Positions 35,317 through 43,286 of a stretch of DNA of 64,000 nucleotides are shown here, one piece after another. Below the pieces are notes generated by a model. The model did not search any database. It had not been told where the DNA came from and worked only from the letters and a program-made list of their open reading frames with translations. Positions within the stretch are counted from its first letter, which is position 1. Every line of letters starts with the position of its first letter. A program made the position numbers and the translations under genes. The DNA is from Flagellatimonas centrodinii (lineage in GTDB: Bacteria; Pseudomonadota; Gammaproteobacteria; Nevskiales; Nevskiaceae): contig NZ_CP092104.1 of the NCBI RefSeq assembly GCF_016918765.2, positions 1,674,001 to 1,738,000 on the forward strand. Reading direction: 5' to 3'.

Positions 35317-37804
35317 TCCGCGCGCCCTGCCACTCGCCTGGCGGCGGCTGCGGCGTGGCCGCAAGTCCGGCGAACTCGCCATCCTCGCGGTGGCGGTGGC
35401 GATTGCCGTCGCCAGCCACGCCGCGGTGTCCCTGTTCAGCGACCGCATGGCGCGGGCCATTGCCAGCCAGACCGGCGAAACCCTGGGCGCCGATCTGGTG
35501 GTGTCCAGCCGCCAGCCGCTGACACCCGAGGTGGTGGCGGCACTTACCGATACCGGCGCCCGGCTCACCCCGGTGGTGCAGTTCCCGTCCGTGGCCTTCG
35601 CCGGCGAGTCCACTGCGCTGGTGTCGGTCAAGGCGGTGGAAGACGGCTTTCCCCTGCGCGGGCGACTGACCTCGTCACCGCTGCCGTTCGCACCCGTCGA
35701 CCAGCTGGGCGGACTGCCCGCCGCCGGCGAGGCCTGGGCCGATGCCCGGCTGTGGCAGGAACTCGGCCAGCAGCAGGCCGGTGCCCGTCTGCAGGTGGGG
35801 GATGTCGAGCTCACCCTGACCCGCGTGGTGGTGGAAGAGCCCGGCCGTGGCGCCGGCTTCAATGATCTGGCGCCGCGGCTGTTGATCAACACTGCGGACC
35901 TTGAGGGCAGCGGCCTGCTCGGCGAGGGCGCGCGTATTCGCTATGCCCTGCTCGCCGCCGGTGATCCGGCGGTGCAGCAGCGGCTGGCGGCCCTCGATCT
36001 GCCCGACGGCGTCCGCCGCACAGCCCCCGAAGACTCGCGGCCGGAACTGCGCACCGCGCTGAAGCGGGCCGATGCCTTCCTCGCGGTGGCCAGCAGTGCC
36101 GCCAGCCTGTTGGCGGCCGCCGCCATCGCCCTGTGTGCCTGGCAGTTCGGCTTGCGCCTGCGCGATGAGGTGGCGTTGATGAAGTGCCTGGGCGCGCCGG
36201 GCGGCTTCGTGCTGCGGGTTTTGCTGTTGATGCTGCTGATGTTGGGCCTGGCCGGTGGCTTGGTGGGGGTGGCACTGGGGTGGGCCGGGCAGGCGGTGAT
36301 CGTCTCGTTGCTGGGCGAACTGATGCAGATCGACCTGCCGCCGGCCTCGCCGGCCGGCCTGTTCGGCGCCCTGGGCCTCGCCCTGCTGTTGGTGCTGGGT
36401 TTCGCCGCGCCGCCCCTGATGCAGGCGCGGCGGGTGCCGCCGGCGCGGGTGTTCCAGCGCGCGGATGACGGCGACTCGGCACAGGGGCGCTGGCCGCTGC
36501 TGGCTGCGCTGGCTGCCGTGGCCGCGCTGCTGGTGTGGCAGACCGGCGCCGTCGATACCGCCCTGGCGGTGCTGGCCGGCGCCTTGCTGCTGGCCGGCGG
36601 CCTGGCGCTGGTGGGCGCGCTGCTGCTGCGGTTGCTGGCACCGTTGCGGCGGGCCGGCGGCACGGCCTGGCGGTTTGGCCTGGGCAACCTGGTGCGCCGC
36701 CGCGGCGCCACCGTCGCCCAGCTGGTGGCGCTGGGGGTGTCGCTGGTGGCTCTACTGCTGGTTACCGTGGTGCGGCAGGACCTGCTCAACAGCTGGCGCG
36801 ACCGGCTGCCGGCCGACACCCCGAACTACTTCTTCATCAATATCCAGCCAGCGCAGGTGCCCGAGCTGCAGCAGTTCTTCGCCGACCGTGACATCGCCGC
36901 ACCGCGCATGTGGCCGATGGCGCGCGGGCGGCTGGTGGGGCTCAACGGCGAGGCGGTGACGGTTGATTCCTTTGATGACCCGGAAACCCAGCGCTGGATC
37001 AACCGCGACTTCAACCTGTCCTGGGGCGACGAACTCAACCCCGACAACCGCATTACCGATGGTGAATGGTGGGGGCCGGAAGGCGCCGGACAGCCGTGGC
37101 TGTCGGCCGATGAATACGCGGTGGAGCGCCTGGGTCTGCAGCTGGGCGACACCCTCACGCTCGACTTTGCGGGCACCGAGAAGACCCTGACGGTCACCAA
37201 CTTCCGCACCGTGCAGTGGGACAGTTTCCAGCCCAATTTCTTCCTGCTGGCGCCGCCTGGCGTGCTGGATGCCTCGGTGCCGGCACAGTACCTCACCAGC
37301 CTCTACCTGCCACCGGCCGAGCGCGGCGTGCTGCGCGCGCTGGTGGCCGCCTTCCCCAACATCACCGCGCTGGATATCGAATCGGTGATGAACCAGGTGC
37401 GCGGCATCATGGACCGCATCGTCCGCGCCGTGGAGTTCATCTTCCTGTTCACCCTGGCGGCCGGCCTGCTGGTGTTGCTGGCGGCCATCGAGGGGACCCG
37501 CCCGGAGCGGGCGCGCGAGGTGGCGCTGCTGCGCACCCTCGGCGCGCCGCGAACGGTGGTGCGCGCCGGGCTGCTCACCGAATACGCCGTGCTGGGCTTG
37601 CTGGCCGGCTTTACCGCCGCCGTCACCGCCCAGGGCCTGGCCTGGGGGCTGGCGGTGCAGGTGTTCGAGATGCCGTATGGCCCGCGGCCACTGATCTGGT
37701 TGGCCGGCGGGCTCGGGGGGGCGCTGCTGGTGACCGCACTGGGCTGGGCCAGCCTGCGGCGGGTGCTGGCCACCCCGCCTGCCGAAGTGCTTCGCGCCGG
37801 CTGA
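35309..37804 (+). CDS. ybbP: FtsX-like ABC transporter permease YbbP
   Basis: An 831-residue permease with a GTG start. One helix near the N-terminus (LAILAVAVAIAVASHAAVSLF) and a large periplasmic domain lead to the first FtsX repeat (about residues 250-360). A Leu/Ala-rich block of helices (about 390-480), a second periplasmic domain and a second FtsX repeat at the C-terminus follow (AVEFIFLFTLAAGLLVLLAAIEGT to the end). This ten-helix layout is the YbbP type. With YbbA it probably moves lipids or a lipophilic substrate across or out of the inner membrane. It ends 75 bp before rpmH, where dnaA would usually be expected on the other side. Confidence 0.93.
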   Translation: MASPRALPLAWRRLRRGRKSGELAILAVAVAIAVASHAAVSLFSDRMARAIASQTGETLGADLVVSSRQPLTPEVVAALTDTGARLTPVVQFPSVAFAGESTALVSVKAVEDGFPLRGRLTSSPLPFAPVDQLGGLPAAGEAWADARLWQELGQQQAGARLQVGDVELTLTRVVVEEPGRGAGFNDLAPRLLINTADLEGSGLLGEGARIRYALLAAGDPAVQQRLAALDLPDGVRRTAPEDSRPELRTALKRADAFLAVASSAASLLAAAAIALCAWQFGLRLRDEVALMKCLGAPGGFVLRVLLLMLLMLGLAGGLVGVALGWAGQAVIVSLLGELMQIDLPPASPAGLFGALGLALLLVLGFAAPPLMQARRVPPARVFQRADDGDSAQGRWPLLAALAAVAALLVWQTGAVDTALAVLAGALLLAGGLALVGALLLRLLAPLRRAGGTAWRFGLGNLVRRRGATVAQLVALGVSLVALLLVTVVRQDLLNSWRDRLPADTPNYFFINIQPAQVPELQQFFADRDIAAPRMWPMARGRLVGLNGEAVTVDSFDDPETQRWINRDFNLSWGDELNPDNRITDGEWWGPEGAGQPWLSADEYAVERLGLQLGDTLTLDFAGTEKTLTVTNFRTVQWDSFQPNFFLLAPPGVLDASVPAQYLTSLYLPPAERGVLRALVAAFPNITALDIESVMNQVRGIMDRIVRAVEFIFLFTLAAGLLVLLAAIEGTRPERAREVALLRTLGAPRTVVRAGLLTEYAVLGLLAGFTAAVTAQGLAWGLAVQVFEMPYGPRPLIWLAGGLGGALLVTALGWASLRRVLATPPAEVLRAG

Positions 37805-37810
37805 TGTGGC

Positions 37811-37840
37811 TTGCCGCAGGCCGGCCCGCAGTGCTAACCT
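37811..37840 (+). promoter_or_regulatory. Predicted rpmH promoter
   Basis: TTGCCG at 37811-37816 and TAACCT at 37835-37840 are spaced 18 bp, 40 bp upstream of the rpmH ATG. The elements are modest matches to sigma70 but lie in the expected place in a 75-bp gap. Confidence 0.45.
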
Positions 37841-37879
37841 CCGCGCCCTTTTTGCGTCCCTTGCCGTTCAGGTGCAGTC

Positions 37880-38014
37880 ATGAAACGTACGTACCAGCCG
37901 AAGAAACTCCGCCGCGCTCGCACGCACGGCTTCCGTGCCCGTATGCGCACCCCCGGTGGCCGTGCGGTGATCAACCGTCGGCGCGCCAAGGGCCGCAAGC
38001 GCATCGCCCTGTAA
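37880..38014 (+). CDS. rpmH: 50S ribosomal protein L34
   Basis: The 44-residue sequence matches L34 over its whole length: [18 protein letters not shown] at the start, then [22 protein letters not shown]. It is extremely basic, as the family is, and binds 23S rRNA in the large subunit. It lies 29 bp before rnpA, the universal order. A probable promoter is upstream at 37811-37840. Confidence 0.98.
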   Translation: MKRTYQPKKLRRARTHGFRARMRTPGGRAVINRRRAKGRKRIAL

Positions 38015-38043
38015 TCGCGATTCCGCGCGACGCAGTCGAGCAC

Positions 38044-38391
38044 ATGATGGTGCGCTTCCCCCGAAGCGCCCGTCTGCTGAACCCCGAGGCCTTTCAGGCC
38101 GTGTTCAAGCAGGGCCGCCGCATTCATTTGCGGGGTCTCACCGCCGTGGTGGCGCCGAACACGCTGGGGCACCCCCGGGTGGGCTTGGCCATCGCCAAGA
38201 AATCGGTCCGCCTCGCCACCGGCCGTAACCGCATCAAGCGGTTGATCCGAGAAGACTTTCGCCAGCACCAGGGCCGCCTCGTGGCGGTTGACATGGTCAT
38301 TCTCGCGCGCCCGGATCTCGCCACTGCCGAAGCTGCGGCAATCCGCGCGACCCTGGCGCAACTGTGGCAACGGCTGGCCGCTGAATCATGA
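38044..38391 (+). CDS. rnpA: Ribonuclease P protein component
   Basis: A 115-residue protein, the normal length. [17 protein letters not shown] opens it, and [29 protein letters not shown] is the conserved RNR-type RNA-binding motif of RnpA. It joins the RNase P RNA to trim tRNA 5' ends. Start at 38044 or 38047 (two adjacent ATGs). Its stop overlaps the yidD start by 4 bases. Confidence 0.97.
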   Translation: MMVRFPRSARLLNPEAFQAVFKQGRRIHLRGLTAVVAPNTLGHPRVGLAIAKKSVRLATGRNRIKRLIREDFRQHQGRLVAVDMVILARPDLATAEAAAIRATLAQLWQRLAAES

Positions 38392-38660
38392 TCCGCGCCC
38401 TGTTGATTGCCTGCATCCGGGTCTACCAGCGGCTGATCAGTCCCCTGTTGCCGCCGCGATGCCGGTACTATCCCAGCTGTTCCCACTATGCGGTGCAGGC
38501 CCTGCAGGTGCATGGCCCGTTGCGCGGGAGCGGGCTGGCCCTGCGGCGCATCCTGCGCTGTCACCCGTTGGCCCCCGGCGGTTACGATCCCGTCCCCGGA
38601 ACCGACCCTGAACACCCGGACACCGAGCATCGGTGTACCACTTGCCCTACGGACCGCTGA
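38388..38660 (+). CDS. yidD: Membrane protein insertion efficiency factor YidD
   Basis: A 90-residue protein. [31 protein letters not shown] contains the conserved Cys pair and RCRYYPSCS signature, followed by [17 protein letters not shown]. It is a small membrane-associated helper of YidC. It overlaps rnpA by 4 bases and ends 4 bases before yidC, giving the standard order. Confidence 0.97.
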   Translation: MIRALLIACIRVYQRLISPLLPPRCRYYPSCSHYAVQALQVHGPLRGSGLALRRILRCHPLAPGGYDPVPGTDPEHPDTEHRCTTCPTDR

Positions 38661-38664
38661 CCGA

Positions 38665-40353
38665 ATGGAAAACCGTCGCTTCATCCTGATTGCCCTGCTG
38701 GGCGTCGTCCTGTTCTTCATGTATCAGGCCTGGCAGAAGGAGTTCGCCACCACTGCACCGGCACCGGTGGCGGCCGATGCCGAAACCCCCGTGCGCAGCA
38801 GCGACCCGGAAGACATCCCGACCGCGGTGACGGTGGCAGACGAGGCCACCCCCACGACCGCTGAAGCGGTCAGTGCCGATGCGGCCCCCGGCGCCCGGGT
38901 GCGGATCGAAACCGATGTGCTGATCGCCGAAGTGGCGCTCGATGGCGGCGACCTGCGGCGGGTCGAGTTCAAGGGCTACGCCGTCTCCAAGGACCGCCCC
39001 GACGAAAACCTGGCCTTGCTGGATGACCGCCAGGGCCGCCTGTTCGTCTTGCAGAGCGGGCTGGCCGGTCCCGAGTCGGCGCTGGTCAGCCACCGCACCC
39101 GCTTCGCCACCGAGGCCCGCCCGGTGCTGGCCCTGGCCGACGGCGCCGATGCGGTGGAGCTGGTGCTCACCGCCACCGTCAACGGCGCCGAGGTGCGCAA
39201 GGTCTACCGCTTCGAGCGCGGCCGGTTCCGGGCCGAACTGCGACATGAGGTGGTCAACACCGGCGCCGACGCGCTCACGGTCAGCCCTTACACCCGGTTC
39301 CTCCGCACCGCCTTCAAGACGGGCGCCGAGCCGCCCTTCGTCGCCACCTTCACCGGCACCGGCTTTTACGAGCAGCGCGAGGGCGGCGACGGCTACCGGT
39401 TCCAGAAAGTCGCGCTCGACGACCTCGCCGACGACGGCTTCGAGAAGAGTCAGCCCGGCGGCTGGATCGGCTTCCTGCAGCACTACTTCGTCACCGCTGT
39501 CATCAACGACGGCGACACCCCCGCCACGTTCTCGTCGCGGCCGGCCAGTGGCCAGGGCTACCTGGCGCAGATGGTGGGGGCGGCACAGACCATCGAGCCC
39601 GGTGCCGAGGCCCGTTTCGTCACCCCGCTGTACGTCGGCCCCAAGCTGCAGAACCGCCTCGGCGATGTCGCCAAGGGGCTGGAGCTGACGGTGGACTACG
39701 GCATTCTCACGCCGATCTCCGAGCCGCTGTTCTGGGTGCTGAACTGGCTGCACAAGCTGACCAGCAACTGGGGCGTGGCCATCATCCTGCTGACGCTGCT
39801 GGTGAAGGGCGCCATGTACAAGCTGTCGGAAGCGCAGTACCGCTCGATGGCGAAGATGAAGAAGTTCGCACCGCGCATCACCGACATCCGCGAGCGCTAC
39901 AGCGACGACCGCGAAAAGCTGCAGAAAGCGATGATGGACCTCTACAAGAAAGAGGGCTTCAACCCGCTGGCCGGCTGTTGGCCGTTGCTGGTGCAGTTCC
40001 CGGTGTTCATCGCCCTGTACTGGGTGCTGCTGGAATCGGTGGAGCTGCGCCAGGCGCCCTTTATCCTCTGGATCCAGGACCTCTCGGTGCCCGACCCCTA
40101 CTACGTGCTGCCGGTGCTGTTCGGCATCAGCATGTGGGCGCAGCAGAAGCTGTCCGGGCAGCAGATGATGGACCCGATGCAGCAACGCATCATGACCATC
40201 ATGCCGATCGTGCTGACCGCCTTCTTCACCTTCTTCCAGAGCGGTCTGGTGCTGTACTGGCTCACCTCCAACCTGGTCGGCATCAGCCAGCAGTGGATCA
40301 TCACCCGCAAGCTGGAGCGCGAGGACACCGCCAAGGCCGCAGTGCGCCGCTGA
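38665..40353 (+). CDS. yidC: Membrane protein insertase YidC
   Basis: A 562-residue insertase. The first helix (RFILIALLGVVLFFMYQAW) is followed by a large periplasmic beta-domain (about residues 80-350). A conserved five-helix core comes next, with LTSNWGVAIILLTLLVKGAMYKLSEAQYRSMAKMKKFAP, CWPLLVQFPVFIALYWVLLES, PVLFGISMWAQQKLS and FFQSGLVLYWLTSNLVGISQQWII. It inserts and folds inner-membrane proteins. The start at 38665 is preferred because it opens the first helix. It ends 10 bp before mnmE. Confidence 0.97.
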   Translation: MENRRFILIALLGVVLFFMYQAWQKEFATTAPAPVAADAETPVRSSDPEDIPTAVTVADEATPTTAEAVSADAAPGARVRIETDVLIAEVALDGGDLRRVEFKGYAVSKDRPDENLALLDDRQGRLFVLQSGLAGPESALVSHRTRFATEARPVLALADGADAVELVLTATVNGAEVRKVYRFERGRFRAELRHEVVNTGADALTVSPYTRFLRTAFKTGAEPPFVATFTGTGFYEQREGGDGYRFQKVALDDLADDGFEKSQPGGWIGFLQHYFVTAVINDGDTPATFSSRPASGQGYLAQMVGAAQTIEPGAEARFVTPLYVGPKLQNRLGDVAKGLELTVDYGILTPISEPLFWVLNWLHKLTSNWGVAIILLTLLVKGAMYKLSEAQYRSMAKMKKFAPRITDIRERYSDDREKLQKAMMDLYKKEGFNPLAGCWPLLVQFPVFIALYWVLLESVELRQAPFILWIQDLSVPDPYYVLPVLFGISMWAQQKLSGQQMMDPMQQRIMTIMPIVLTAFFTFFQSGLVLYWLTSNLVGISQQWIITRKLEREDTAKAAVRR

Positions 40354-40363
40354 CGGTGACGGG

Positions 40364-41713
40364 ATGACGCCGACCGACACCATCGCCGCCGTCGCCACCG
40401 CGCCGGGGCGGGGGGCGGTCGGCATCCTGCGGCTGTCGGGCCCCGAGGCTGCGCGTATCGCCGAAGCCCTCAGCGGCCCGCTGCCCGCTCCGCGCACGGC
40501 TGCCCTGCGTCGCTTCCGCGATGCCCACGGCGAAGCGCTGGACCAGGGGCTGGTGCTGGTCTTCCCCGGCCCCGCCTCGTTCACCGGGGAAGACGTGGTC
40601 GAGCTGCAGGGCCACGGCGGTGTGGCGGTGCTGGATGCCCTGCTGCAGGCGGCCTGCCACCACGGTGCACGGGTGGCCCGCCCCGGTGAATTCTCCGAGC
40701 GCGCCTTCCTCAACGGCCGGCTTGATCTCGCCCAGGCCGAGGCCATCGCCGATCTGGTCGACGCCGGTTCCGCCCGCGCTGCCCGCGCCGCGCTGCGGTC
40801 GCTGGAGGGCGCGCTGTCGCAGCGGGTGGCGGTGCTGTCGGAACAGTTGATCGACGCCCGCGTGTTCATTGAAGGCGCACTGGACTTCTCCGACGAAGAC
40901 GTCGATTGGCTGGCCGATGCCGGCCTCGCCGAACGACTCGCCACCCTGCATCAGGGTCTGGCCGCGCTGCTGCGTGACGCCGAGCGCGGCCGGCGTCTGC
41001 AGAGCGGCCTGCGGGTGGTGCTCACCGGCGCCCCCAACGTCGGCAAGTCCACCCTGCTCAACCGCCTCGCCGGCCACGACGCCGCCATCGTCACCGACAT
41101 CGCCGGCACCACCCGCGACGTGCTGCGCGAGCATCTGCTGCTGGATGGCCTGCCACTGACCTTGATCGACACTGCCGGCCTGCGCGACAGCGACGACGTG
41201 GTGGAACGTGAAGGCATCCGCCGCGCCTGGGCCGCCGTCACCGAGGCCGACCTCGCCCTGTTTCTGGTGGACGGCCGCCACGGCCTCAGCGCCGACGATC
41301 AGGCCCTGCTGGCCCGCATGCCCGACGGCCTTGCCTGCTGGGTGCTGGCCAACAAGTGCGACCTCAGTGGCACCGCCCCCGGCTGGGATGACGCCGCCAC
41401 GCCGCGCCGTCTGGCCCTGTCCGCCACCACCGGCGCCGGCATCGACACGCTCATCGCCGCCCTGCACCGCCATGCCGGCCTCGCCGCCGACGACGAACCC
41501 CCCTTTACCGCCCGCACCCGTCACCTCGACGCCCTGCGCCGCACACAGGGCCACATCGACGCCGCCCAGGCCCGCCTCGCCAACGGCGCCCTCCCCGAAC
41601 TCGCCGCCGAAGAACTGCGCCTCGCCCACGCCTCCCTCAGTGAGATCACGGGGCAGTTCAGCACTGAGGATTTACTGGGGCGGATCTTTGCGGGGTTCTG
41701 CATCGGCAAGTAG
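40364..41713 (+). CDS. mnmE: tRNA modification GTPase MnmE
   Basis: A 449-residue protein with the N-terminal tetrahydrofolate-binding domain (DTIAAVATAPGRGAVGILRLSG), a helical domain (RPGEFSERAFLNGRLDLAQAEAIADLVDA), and an inserted G domain with G1 GAPNVGKSTLL, G2/G3 DIAGTTRDVLRE and DTAGLRDSDD, and G4 NKCD. It ends in FCIGK, whose Cys is required. It works with MnmG to make the 5-carboxymethylaminomethyl group on wobble uridine. MnmG and RsmG, its usual downstream neighbours, are absent here; a Nudix gene follows. Confidence 0.97.
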   Translation: MTPTDTIAAVATAPGRGAVGILRLSGPEAARIAEALSGPLPAPRTAALRRFRDAHGEALDQGLVLVFPGPASFTGEDVVELQGHGGVAVLDALLQAACHHGARVARPGEFSERAFLNGRLDLAQAEAIADLVDAGSARAARAALRSLEGALSQRVAVLSEQLIDARVFIEGALDFSDEDVDWLADAGLAERLATLHQGLAALLRDAERGRRLQSGLRVVLTGAPNVGKSTLLNRLAGHDAAIVTDIAGTTRDVLREHLLLDGLPLTLIDTAGLRDSDDVVEREGIRRAWAAVTEADLALFLVDGRHGLSADDQALLARMPDGLACWVLANKCDLSGTAPGWDDAATPRRLALSATTGAGIDTLIAALHRHAGLAADDEPPFTARTRHLDALRRTQGHIDAAQARLANGALPELAAEELRLAHASLSEITGQFSTEDLLGRIFAGFCIGK

Positions 41714-41753
41714 GGCAGGGTAGAGTCCATGCTCGTTTGCCGCCTGCAACCTC

Positions 41754-42278
41754 ATGTCCCGCCCCTTCCGCTTCTGCCCCCAATGCACCCAGCCCCTCAC
41801 CCACGCCTTCCACGGTGAGCGGGACCGGCTGGCCTGTCCGGATGCGGCCTGCGGCTTCATCCTTTGGGACAACCCGGTGCCGGTGGTGGCGGCGATTGTG
41901 GAGCATGAGGGGCAGGTGATTCTGGCGCGCAATGTGGCGTGGCCGACCAATTTCTATGCCTTGATCACCGGCTTTCTGGAGCGCGGGGAATCGCCGGAGG
42001 AAGGCGTGCAGCGCGAGGTGCAGGAGGAGCTGGGGCTGACGCCGCAGGGCGCAAGCTTTGTCGGGCTCTATGACTTTGCGCGGATGAACCAGTTGATCAT
42101 TGCCTATCACGTACCGGCCACCGGCACGGTGACGCTCAATGAGGAACTGGCGGACTGGAAGCATGTGGCCTTTGACCAGGTGCAGTACTGGCCGGCCGGC
42201 ACCGGCTACGCGTTGCGCGACTGGCTGCGCGGCAAGGGGTTTGATCCGCAGGAGATCGCGCTGCCCGTCCGGCGCTAG
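41754..42278 (+). CDS. Nudix hydrolase with zinc ribbon (NUDT12/NudC-like)
   Basis: A 174-residue protein. A zinc ribbon with C8, C11, C28 and C33 (CPQC and CPDAAC) precedes a Nudix box GFLERGESPEEGVQREVQEELGL that has the full Gx5Ex7REUxEExGU pattern. Zinc-ribbon Nudix proteins hydrolyse NADH-like or nucleoside diphosphate compounds; this one is shorter than NudC and lacks its N-terminal domain. It begins 40 bp after mnmE and converges with lysR, 9 bp apart. Confidence 0.9.
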   Translation: MSRPFRFCPQCTQPLTHAFHGERDRLACPDAACGFILWDNPVPVVAAIVEHEGQVILARNVAWPTNFYALITGFLERGESPEEGVQREVQEELGLTPQGASFVGLYDFARMNQLIIAYHVPATGTVTLNEELADWKHVAFDQVQYWPAGTGYALRDWLRGKGFDPQEIALPVRR

Positions 42279-42287
42279 CCCGCGTGC

Positions 42288-43178
42288 CTAGGCTCGCGCC
42301 CGTTCGCGTGTCAGGTCGATAAACCGTTCCAGTTGCGGCGTGGGCGTGGCAGCGCGGTAGACCACGCTCAGCCGTGCGCTGGGGGCGGGGGCGCGGATCG
42401 GCCGGTAGACCACGCCGTCGGTGTGCACCTGTTGCATCGAGCCGGGCACGATGGAGACGCCGAGGCCGGCGGCCACCAGATTGACGATGGAGGTGACCTG
42501 CGAGGTTTCCTGCACCACCCGCGGGCTGAAGCCGGCCTCCAGGCAACTGCGGATGATGGCGTCGTAGAGCCCGGCGCCGACGGTGCGGGGGAACAGCACG
42601 AAGGGTTCGATCGACAGCGCCAGCAGCGGCACCCGTACGCGCTTGGTCAGCGGGTGGGCGGCGGGCAGGGCCACCACCATGGGTTCGTCCAGCAGGGTTT
42701 CCACCGTCAGGCCGCGGGTATCGCCCAGTAGCGGGCGGACGAAGGCGATGTCCATGCGTTCCTCCCGCACGGCGGCGGCGAGGTCGGGTGTCGGGCCTTC
42801 ATCCAGGGTCAACGCCAGTTGCGGGTTGAGGCGGCGGAACTCGCGGATCACGCCGGGAATCAGCGGGTGAAACGGCGCCGAGTTGATCATCCCCACCCGC
42901 AACCGGCCGCGTTCGCCGCGGGCGACCCGGCGGGTGCGTTCGACGGCGCGCTCGGCTTCCTGCAGCAGGCGGCGGGCATCTTCCAGCAGGCTGTGGCCGG
43001 CGTCGGTGAGCCGCACCCCGCGGGGCAGGCGGTGGAACAGGTCCACCCCCAGCTCGGTCTCCAGCGCGCGGATCTGTTGCGACAGCGGCGGCTGCGCCAT
43101 GCCCAGGGCCTCGGCGGCACGGGTGAAATGCTCGGCCTCGGCAACGGCGACGAAGTAGCGGAGGTGGCGCAACTCCAT
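42288..43178 (-). CDS. LysR family transcriptional regulator
   Basis: A 296-residue protein. The N-terminal winged HTH is ELRHLRYFVAVAEAEHFTRAAEALGMAQPPLSQQIRALE and the substrate-binding domain covers residues 90 to the end. The ATG at 43178 was chosen; a TTG two codons upstream is less likely. It is divergent from aceE with a 108-bp AT-rich gap that holds a 17-bp imperfect palindrome. Control of pyruvate dehydrogenase by LysR would be unusual, because PdhR (GntR) is the common regulator. The inducer is not predictable. Confidence 0.93.
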   Translation of the reverse strand: MELRHLRYFVAVAEAEHFTRAAEALGMAQPPLSQQIRALETELGVDLFHRLPRGVRLTDAGHSLLEDARRLLQEAERAVERTRRVARGERGRLRVGMINSAPFHPLIPGVIREFRRLNPQLALTLDEGPTPDLAAAVREERMDIAFVRPLLGDTRGLTVETLLDEPMVVALPAAHPLTKRVRVPLLALSIEPFVLFPRTVGAGLYDAIIRSCLEAGFSPRVVQETSQVTSIVNLVAAGLGVSIVPGSMQQVHTDGVVYRPIRAPAPSARLSVVYRAATPTPQLERFIDLTRERARA

Positions 43179-43188
43179 GATCAAGACC

Positions 43189-43205
43189 TTATTAGTATCA
43201 AATAA
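43189..43205. promoter_or_regulatory. Inverted repeat in the lysR-aceE intergenic region
   Basis: TTATT at 43189-43193 is mirrored by AATAA at 43201-43205 with a 7-base centre, in an AT-rich stretch within GC-rich DNA, directly upstream of lysR and about 80 bp from aceE. It is a plausible LysR-type operator, though the spacing is not the strict T-N11-A form. Confidence 0.4.
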
Positions 43206-43286
43206 CTACTTTTAATATATTGGACGTATAGCATTTTTCGGGCCTAGAGTGGTCGCACTATTCAGATCCACTTGAGGAGAAGGTCG

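Noticed and set aside
37805-37879. Possible oriC between ybbP and rpmH
   Set aside because: The gap is 75 bp, has no DnaA boxes and no AT-rich element, and dnaA is absent.
38647-40944. Very long open frame on the minus strand across yidC and mnmE
   Set aside because: It is an antisense by-product of high GC; yidC and mnmE on the plus strand match known families fully.
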